64,000 bases of DNA from CALGDE01 sp964655355 (GTDB lineage Bacteria > Cyanobacteriota > Cyanobacteriia > CACIAM-69d), in contig CAZZMD010000011.1 in NCBI GenBank assembly GCA_964655355.1, positions 1 to 64,000 of the forward strand. Reading direction: 5' to 3'. Position numbers and translations under genes: made by a program. Shown here piece after piece: positions 59,101-64,000 of this stretch. The notes below the pieces were generated by a model that was not told where the DNA came from, did no database searches, and saw only the letters and a list, made by a program, of their open reading frames with translations. Each line of letters starts with the position of its first letter. Positions within the stretch are counted from its first letter, which is position 1.

Positions 59101-60509
59101 CTCGGCTGAATATGAAGCAGCTGGTGACGGCGTTGGCGGCGGGGTTGGTGTCGACCATCAGTGTGTCTGGGATGGCGTATTTGGGGATGAGCTTCGCGAA
59201 GGATCAGGGGGCGAATGGGGAGACCCTGGGGGAGATTCGCCAGATTGGACTGTTGTCGGCGTTGATTGCTGGGGCCAGTAGTGGCGGTGTGGCGTGGTTC
59301 TTGGGGCGGCGGGCGTCGCGACAGTTGGATCAGTCTACGGTGGATTTGCAGGTGCAGTTTGATTCCGTGTGCCAGGGCAATTTGGGGGCGACGGCGAAGG
59401 TGTTTGGGGATGATGAGTTTGGGGATTTGGCCAATGGCTTTAACCAGATGATGCGGGTTATCTCCAGCACCATGGGTGAGGCTCAGCGGAAGGCGCAGGA
59501 GCAGGAGCAGGCGCGGGAGGATTTGCAGCGGCAGGTGATTCGGCTGCTGGACGATGTGGAAGGCGCGGCTCGAGGGGATTTGACGGTGCAGGCGGAGGTG
59601 ACTGCGGACGTTTTGGGAGCGGTTGCGGATTCGTTTAACTTGACGATTCAGAACCTGCGGGAGATTGTGCAACAGGTGAAGTCGGCGGCGCGGAAGGTGA
59701 ACGAGGGGTCGTCTGAGAATGAGGCGTTTGCTCGGGCGCTGTCGTCGGATGCGTTGCGGCAGGCGGAGGAGCTGGCGGTCACCCTGAATTCGGTGCAGGT
59801 GATGACGGATTCGATTCAGCGGGTGGCCGAGAGTGCGTCTGAGGCGGAGGAAGTGGCACGGTCCGCGTCGTCTACGGCACTGAAAGGTGGAGAGGCGGTG
59901 GAACGGACGGTGGCCGGTATTTTGCAGATTCGAGAGACGGTGGCGGAAACGACGCGGAAGGTGAAGCGATTAGCAGAATCGTCCCAGGAGATTTCCAAGA
60001 TTGTTGCTTTGATTTCGACCATTGCTTCGCGGACCAACTTGCTGGCGTTGAACGCCAGTATTGAGGCGGCTCGTGCGGGCGAGGCGGGTAAGGGTTTCGC
60101 AATTGTGGCGGATGAGGTGCGACAGCTGGCAGACCGGTCTGCGAAATCTTTGAAGGAGATTGAGAAGATCGTGATGCAGATTCAGGGAGAAACCAGCTCG
60201 GTGATGGCCGCAATGGAGGAGGGCACCCAGCAGGTGATTGAGGGGACGAAGCTGGCGGAACAGGCCAAGCGATCGCTGGACGATATTATTCAAGTGTCCA
60301 ACCGGATTGACGTGCTGGTGCGATCGATTACGGCGGATACGGTGGAGCAAACGGAAACGTCCAAGTCTGTGGCGCAGGTGGTGCGGTCCGTTGAGAAGAC
60401 GGCGCAGGATACGTCCCATGAAGCGCAACGGGTGTCCGGCTCGCTGCAAAGTTTGGTGGGGGTTGCCCGTGACTTGCTGACGTCGGTGGAGCGTTTCCGG
60501 GTGGAATAA
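56118..60509 (+). CDS. hmpD: Methyl-accepting chemotaxis protein HmpD/PilJ with giant acidic segment
   Basis: A 1463-residue receptor. Residues 1 to about 95 look like a TPR-type helical repeat (YVQGDYSAAAEIIDRLV). Residues about 96-985 are an acidic low-complexity region (Asp, Glu, Gly, Ala, Leu) with DLGDLGDLGD, LGEAADLGEAAD and eight Asp/Asn-Pro-Phe motifs. Two membrane helices follow at about 998-1020 and 1043-1060 with a loop of only some 20 residues, then a HAMP domain and the signalling hairpin (RTNLLALNASIEAARAG, about residue 1300). No periplasmic sensor domain is present, so input probably comes from inside the cell or membrane. A purine-rich GGAGACGG precedes the ATG at 56118. Confidence 0.93.
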   Translation: MAPSMDYNQEYQRAHSAYVQGDYSAAAEIIDRLVVAEPGDANARLLRGHIYCYGLQQYGVAQDDYQAVLTLTTDSSFLEYAQTGLQDVAQGLGQGDPAMNGSNGSGEAGDAQFADFDFEETGAKSGAAVEGSASPESGESSEGFGIASLDDLELGEDVDTGLSLGQLGAAEEMGGVGLAELSGGPELEDPLQGLTGAAEEAEDPFAAIAGTEEAAPMDLGGLEGDDPFASMDATDAMGMGTETSVASSSDVGFSDDPFGGTTEGAIADGDSAGMADGGDDPFGLGAPVEEDLGAAAIADVGDGDADPFGLGEAGADEMAAPTGDADMEGDLGDLGDLGDLGDSFAALDADGDLGADLGEVADLGEAADLGEAADNDLGDLGLISTDGEFEEDLGLGETPGATGEAEGLGEELGEMDLGEMDLGFSAADLGEALEEEAEGLAEPAAGAIALGEDIGEGDKSSWDLAIDEGNGGEIGSPETNEVLGSDAFAHPDDSDADFLQDVSFANGEPFGDLDDSISFGTTPAADANGAVPEESWADLGGEALDAEDADADPVPDALVMDSGFATESESLGMIDLDLGDMEDAMAEEIAEEMEDASQPDSQPDLDAAGFGEDWVPDSSDGDGGEGMDANPFGAVEAEDNPFGGDNPFGGDPLADLADEPVLSEDDVDAMVQAELEGQPFEGGDDLFPAEGLDVEADAVTTQDGDLADPQGGGDDDEEDSISDFLPAAVGGVSEDGDDRTEFMTELMVDEGEELTPPVVSAPRPLSSMPPLPDGEAGTGEETLFMMPQGAQADEDLGVFGELGAMGDTDGDMGGDLMGGGMDDDDDADAFDLGEVADAQAFAPLPEEESIQEEQAPVDPGFGEFAEAGDASDEEDAFSMDELATDLSSMSAITDGPAAGSDFMDDLDEFDDLGSLPDFSLTNANADFAETDDDGFSLGDGGGSFNNLAGGDDEIFNIGSSNAGQEELLTFDQAESRAAEPVVAVEGSLLAPFDNARLNMKQLVTALAAGLVSTISVSGMAYLGMSFAKDQGANGETLGEIRQIGLLSALIAGASSGGVAWFLGRRASRQLDQSTVDLQVQFDSVCQGNLGATAKVFGDDEFGDLANGFNQMMRVISSTMGEAQRKAQEQEQAREDLQRQVIRLLDDVEGAARGDLTVQAEVTADVLGAVADSFNLTIQNLREIVQQVKSAARKVNEGSSENEAFARALSSDALRQAEELAVTLNSVQVMTDSIQRVAESASEAEEVARSASSTALKGGEAVERTVAGILQIRETVAETTRKVKRLAESSQEISKIVALISTIASRTNLLALNASIEAARAGEAGKGFAIVADEVRQLADRSAKSLKEIEKIVMQIQGETSSVMAAMEEGTQQVIEGTKLAEQAKRSLDDIIQVSNRIDVLVRSITADTVEQTETSKSVAQVVRSVEKTAQDTSHEAQRVSGSLQSLVGVARDLLTSVERFRVE
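57112..57255 (+). repeat. DLG-rich tandem repeats inside hmpD
   Basis: A short DLG-DLG-DLGD run (57112-57141), then an 18-bp unit GATTTGGGCGAAGTGGCA repeated three times at 57183-57236 with few changes, encoding DLGE plus two residues each. The frame is kept. Confidence 0.88.
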
Positions 60510-60679
60510 TGGGAGCCGGATTGCATCCGGGATTGGAACGGGGCACGCCTGGGTACGACTGCTCCCAATCGGGTGTTTCTGGGCAATTTTTAACCCTGAG
60601 CTACATTAGGAATTAAGTAAATCAGGACGGTTATGGAAATTCTCCTAAATTCTCCTAGCCGTTGAAGAGGCAATTTACC

Positions 60680-63600
60680 ATGCAAGACCAACAACAGCGC
60701 ATCATGGGGTACTTCATTGAGGAGGCCCGTGACCACCTCAATACCCTAGAACAGGGGTTGTTGAGCTTGCAGTCGACCGTTAATGATCCGGAGATGATTA
60801 ATGAGGTCTTCCGGGCGGCTCACTCGGTGAAGGGGGGGGCGGCCATGTTGGGGCTGGGGAGCATCCAGCAGACGGCGCACCGGTTGGAGGATCATTTTAA
60901 GGTGCTCAAGGAGCATCCTATTTCGATTGATCGCGACCTGGAATCCTTATTTTTAAAGGTGTTTGACACCTTGGTGGAGTTGTTGGACCACCTTCAAGGG
61001 TCCTTTGGGCTGACGGAGGAGATTGGCGATCGCATTTTGAAGGAGGCGGAGCCGGCGTTTAATGCGTTGAATCTGCGGCTGAGCCAGGAGATGCAGGCCC
61101 AGGGGCTGTCGGAGGAGGAGACGCCGACGGTGCTGAGTCCGTTTATGGCGGATGAGTCGCCGGAATCGCGCCTGGCGAAGGTGTTCGAGCAGGAGGTGTC
61201 TCAGTATTTGCGGCAGCTGTTGGATCAGTTCAAGCAGAGTGATGATTCTACGGGGCGCTTTAATTTAGGACAGCTTTGTCAGCAGCTTCAGGATTTGGCC
61301 CAGGGCTATAATTTGCCGGGCTGGACCCAGCTATTGAGTGCGGCGAAGCAGGCGGTGTTGATTCCTGAGAATTCCTATCGGCAGTTGGCGCCGGTGCTGA
61401 TTCGGGATATTAAGGCGGCTCAGGATTTGGTGATTAGTGGCCAGGGGGAGGCGATCGCCGTGGGGGCAGAGCTGCAAACCCTGGCCCAGTCGAGCTTGGT
61501 GGATGAAACGACGGAGGTGTTGCCCTTTGAGGATGTGCAGGCGGCCCTCGGGGTGGAAGGGGAAGCGGTTGAAGAATCCCTGGAGGAGCTGTTCTCAGAG
61601 GAAGATAATACGGCGGCGATCGCCTCGGAGACCCAGACCGGGGGCAGCTTAGACTTCGATTGGTTATCGACCTCGTCTACGGGGGTGGCGACGGGGATTG
61701 ATGGCATTGAGTTGAATACGGGGAATCCCCCCAGTGCTCCGACCCAGGAGTCGACCCCCATGGGCACGATGACGAATGGCCCTGAGGTGGGGGATAGCGA
61801 GCTGAATACCCTGGCCGATTTGTTTGAAGGGGAAGTGTCGGAGCTGGAGGATGTGTGGAAGACGGACGAGATTGATAGCTTTGACCAGTTGGATGATGCT
61901 CCCACTGGGGGAGATGGGGATGGGTTTAGTGATTTCTCAGACCTCTTTTTTGAAGGGGATGCGGAGGGGGCAACCCCGTCGGGGGCGGAGCTGGATGATG
62001 GGGGCTTTTTGAATGATGACTTCCTGGATGAGTTGGTGATCCAGCAGGGGGTCAGCGAACTGTCTGATATGGGCGATGTCATGCTCCAGGGGGATAAGGG
62101 GCAGGCGGTGGACGAGGATCGCCCGTCGGGCGCTGCGGATATGGAGGAGCTGCTGGCGGTGGAGGAAACGCCGTCGGGGTTTGATGGGACCGTTCCGGAT
62201 AAGACGGATCATGAGGATTTGGATGTCTGGTTTAGCAACGCGGGGACTGATCCGTCGGAAGGGGGGGTCGGACAGGGGATTTCTGGGGGCAGTGCGCTCT
62301 TGGGAATGGAAGACGATGATGAGCTGGGGCTTCCGGTCGACGGGGACGGGGCTGAGATGTCAGAGGCGGGGGCGTTAGAGGCGGAGGCGTCAGAGGATGC
62401 GGGGGAATTGGGCGACCTGTTGGGGGCGCTGGATGGGGATGCCAGTCAATCTGAGGCGGGCGACGGGGATGACGGGGGGGATGATGGAATCGATGGAATG
62501 CTGTCGGATTTGGGTCTGGACGAGGGGGATCTCGGCGGCCTGCTGATGGGCGAGGATGGGGGACTGGGGGATGATACGTCTATGGTTTCGGACGGGGAGG
62601 GGTGGTTAGAGACGTCTGCGCCGGGGGATTCGGCGGTGCAGACCACGGGGATGCCTGAAGAGTCGGGGATGGAGGACGTTTCGGCGCTGCTGGATGGCGG
62701 GGATCTGCTGGGGGCGATCGCTGGGGAGGGGGCGATGGTGACGGAGGACGTGGATGAGGACGCTGAGGGCGATGAGCTGGATCTGCTGGGGCTGGACCTG
62801 GATACGGATTCGTTGGGATTGAATGAGGGGGCCGATTTGTCGGACCTGGAGCTGGAGGCGGCGATGGGGGTTGAGGTTGAGGCGATCGCTGAGGAGGGGA
62901 CCGAGGATGGCACCTCAGAGGGTCTGGCGGCGTTGGGCATGGGGGATTTAGAAGAGCTGGACCAGTGGCTGGTGGATGAGGATGAGTCGGGAATCCCGGT
63001 CAGTGGCAGTGAAGAAATGGAGGGTCTGGAGGGATTGGATGATTTGGATGCCCTCCTGGCTGAGGATATTGATCTAGACGGTTTGGAGGACGGAACGGAG
63101 GACGCGGCGGTGAGTCCTTCTGAGGAGTTGGCGGATATTGCGGTGCCGGAACTGAGTGATCCGAATGTGGCCCTGGATTTGAATGGGGCTAGTTTACGGC
63201 GGCAGGGCGTGTCGCCCCAGGATGATAATGCGCTGGCGGATCTGTTCGGCAGTCAGGGACCGGGGGACGAGGCGTCGATGGGAGGAATCCCCTCTGGGGA
63301 GGGGGCAATGGAAGATTTGGCCGCCCTGGAAGGGCTAGAGGGCTTAGGGGAGCTGGCAGGATTCGATGGGGGCGGGGATTTGGGCGAGTTGGGGGATTTG
63401 GGAGATCTGTCTGAGCTGATTGGCCAGGAGACCGAATTTCCGACGGGGGAGTTGGAGGGCTCAAGGATATCGGCGGAGGGGTTGGTTGTGGATGACCTGG
63501 GAGGGGGGTCGGCGGATGCTCAGGGGGATGGGACTTTGGAGGGTCTGGAGGGTCTGGAGGGGCTAGAGGGGCTCCTGGGAGAGGGGGCTGAAACTCCGAA

Positions 63601-64000
63601 CCCGTCGGGGGCTGGGGATTTGGGGGCGTTGGATGCCCTGGCGGCTGATTTGGGTTTGGGGGATGATTCCGGTAGCCTTGGCAGCAGCGGTTTTTCGGAG
63701 TTAGAGCAGTTGTTGGACTCTAGCGAGGCAGCGGAGGAGGAGAAAGAGGAGCTATTTGAGGAGCTGGAAGGGATATTGGGCACCACGGGTGCGCCCCAGG
63801 CTGGGGGGAGTGGGAATGCGGCGGCGGGTTTCGAAGATTTGGAGGCGCTGCTCGAGGGATCTGAGGGGGAAGGGGAAGAGCCTGACAAGGACGGGGAAGC
63901 CATTACCCCGGATGTTCTTCCTGCGCCCTCGGCGATGAAGGCACCGGAGCGCGCTAAAAATCCTAAAAAGTGGCGGTTTGAGGAAACCATCAAAGTGCCG
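60680..64000 (+). CDS. hmpE: CheA-type histidine kinase HmpE/PilL, N-terminal part with giant acidic segment (cut by window edge)
   Basis: The kinase of the motility pathway; 1107 codons are visible in one open frame to position 64000. The N-terminal HPt domain is canonical: His48 in FRAAHSVKGGAAMLG is the phosphorylated residue. A second helical region (about 160-270) follows. From about residue 275 to 1090 the protein is acidic low-complexity (Asp, Glu, Gly, Leu, Ala), much like HmpD, with EGLEGLEGLEGL and GELGDLGDLS runs. The last visible residues (KWRFEETIKVP) look like the start of the dimerisation/kinase core. The ATG at 60680 has GAAGAGG upstream. The 170-bp spacer from hmpD holds a small CCGGAT-TGC-ATCCGG stem at 60516-60530. 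Confidence 0.92.
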   Translation, partial: MQDQQQRIMGYFIEEARDHLNTLEQGLLSLQSTVNDPEMINEVFRAAHSVKGGAAMLGLGSIQQTAHRLEDHFKVLKEHPISIDRDLESLFLKVFDTLVELLDHLQGSFGLTEEIGDRILKEAEPAFNALNLRLSQEMQAQGLSEEETPTVLSPFMADESPESRLAKVFEQEVSQYLRQLLDQFKQSDDSTGRFNLGQLCQQLQDLAQGYNLPGWTQLLSAAKQAVLIPENSYRQLAPVLIRDIKAAQDLVISGQGEAIAVGAELQTLAQSSLVDETTEVLPFEDVQAALGVEGEAVEESLEELFSEEDNTAAIASETQTGGSLDFDWLSTSSTGVATGIDGIELNTGNPPSAPTQESTPMGTMTNGPEVGDSELNTLADLFEGEVSELEDVWKTDEIDSFDQLDDAPTGGDGDGFSDFSDLFFEGDAEGATPSGAELDDGGFLNDDFLDELVIQQGVSELSDMGDVMLQGDKGQAVDEDRPSGAADMEELLAVEETPSGFDGTVPDKTDHEDLDVWFSNAGTDPSEGGVGQGISGGSALLGMEDDDELGLPVDGDGAEMSEAGALEAEASEDAGELGDLLGALDGDASQSEAGDGDDGGDDGIDGMLSDLGLDEGDLGGLLMGEDGGLGDDTSMVSDGEGWLETSAPGDSAVQTTGMPEESGMEDVSALLDGGDLLGAIAGEGAMVTEDVDEDAEGDELDLLGLDLDTDSLGLNEGADLSDLELEAAMGVEVEAIAEEGTEDGTSEGLAALGMGDLEELDQWLVDEDESGIPVSGSEEMEGLEGLDDLDALLAEDIDLDGLEDGTEDAAVSPSEELADIAVPELSDPNVALDLNGASLRRQGVSPQDDNALADLFGSQGPGDEASMGGIPSGEGAMEDLAALEGLEGLGELAGFDGGGDLGELGDLGDLSELIGQETEFPTGELEGSRISAEGLVVDDLGGGSADAQGDGTLEGLEGLEGLEGLLGEGAETPNPSGAGDLGALDALAADLGLGDDSGSLGSSGFSELEQLLDSSEAAEEEKEELFEELEGILGTTGAPQAGGSGNAAAGFEDLEALLEGSEGEGEEPDKDGEAITPDVLPAPSAMKAPERAKNPKKWRFEETIKVP

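Noticed and set aside
58244..59158. A 304-codon minus-strand frame, Ser/Pro-rich
   Set aside because: Same cause: antisense of the hmpD low-complexity region.
61420..62082. A 220-codon minus-strand frame
   Set aside because: Antisense of the acidic part of hmpE; no domain and no ribosome site.
1..64000. Frequent GCGATCGC octamers as a regulatory motif
   Set aside because: This is the HIP1 palindrome, common across cyanobacterial genomes and mostly inside genes, so not a specific site here.

Overview
This is a chromosomal segment of a cyanobacterium, probably a motile filamentous one. The evidence is the very frequent HIP1-type octamer GCGATCGC inside most genes, cyanobacteria-specific genes (psb27, a Ycf23/DUF561 gene, a DUF3318 gene, a Zur-type Fur protein), and a long Hmp/Pil-type chemotaxis locus beginning with hmpF, which is typical of filaments that glide on type IV pili. 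GC is moderately high. I see no phage, insertion sequence, rRNA, tRNA or CRISPR array. The genus cannot be fixed from sequence alone.

Layout. 1-1711: ftsZ (cut by the window edge) and ftsQ, minus strand. 2258-4351: a P-loop ATPase gene and what looks like the truncated stump of its usual partner. 4407-9272: formaldehyde detoxification (frmA), ycf23, hisC and a carotenoid oxygenase. 9467-15723: a stress and ribosome block, grpE, dnaK, dnaJ, a TusA-like gene and rsgA. 15757-24834: mostly minus strand, with an MscS channel, ubiA, purS, rbsK, a Uma2 nuclease, a DsbA-like protein, lspA, bioY and bioB, plus zur on the plus strand. 24977-31374: psb27, sbcD and two sensor kinases. 31404-42569: argB, aroK, an ABC permease, trpS, proB, rplI, dnaB, a reductase-like gene, a lipoprotein and DUF3318 pair, and a glycosyltransferase. 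42566-51078: two membrane proteins, gmk, a double-domain PTPS/QueD protein, an EcfT-like protein and a Ski2-like RNA helicase. 51156-64000: the motility locus hmpF, hmpA (PatA-like), hmpB (CheY), hmpC (CheW), hmpD (receptor) and hmpE (CheA, cut by the window edge).

The motility genes form one expected pathway. The receptor HmpD and adaptor HmpC control the kinase HmpE, which phosphorylates the receivers HmpB and HmpA. HmpF is the coiled-coil factor read divergently from the same intergenic region. HmpD and HmpE each carry a huge acidic, glycine/alanine-rich low-complexity segment of roughly 800-900 residues. In HmpD this segment also holds eight Asp/Asn-Pro-Phe motifs.

A second window-wide signal is a set of short degenerate tandem arrays, period 10-14 bp and most often 12 bp. 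They sit in spacers and across gene ends, and some extend or create the termini of proteins. One is read in frame on both strands where the QueD-like and EcfT-like genes overlap.
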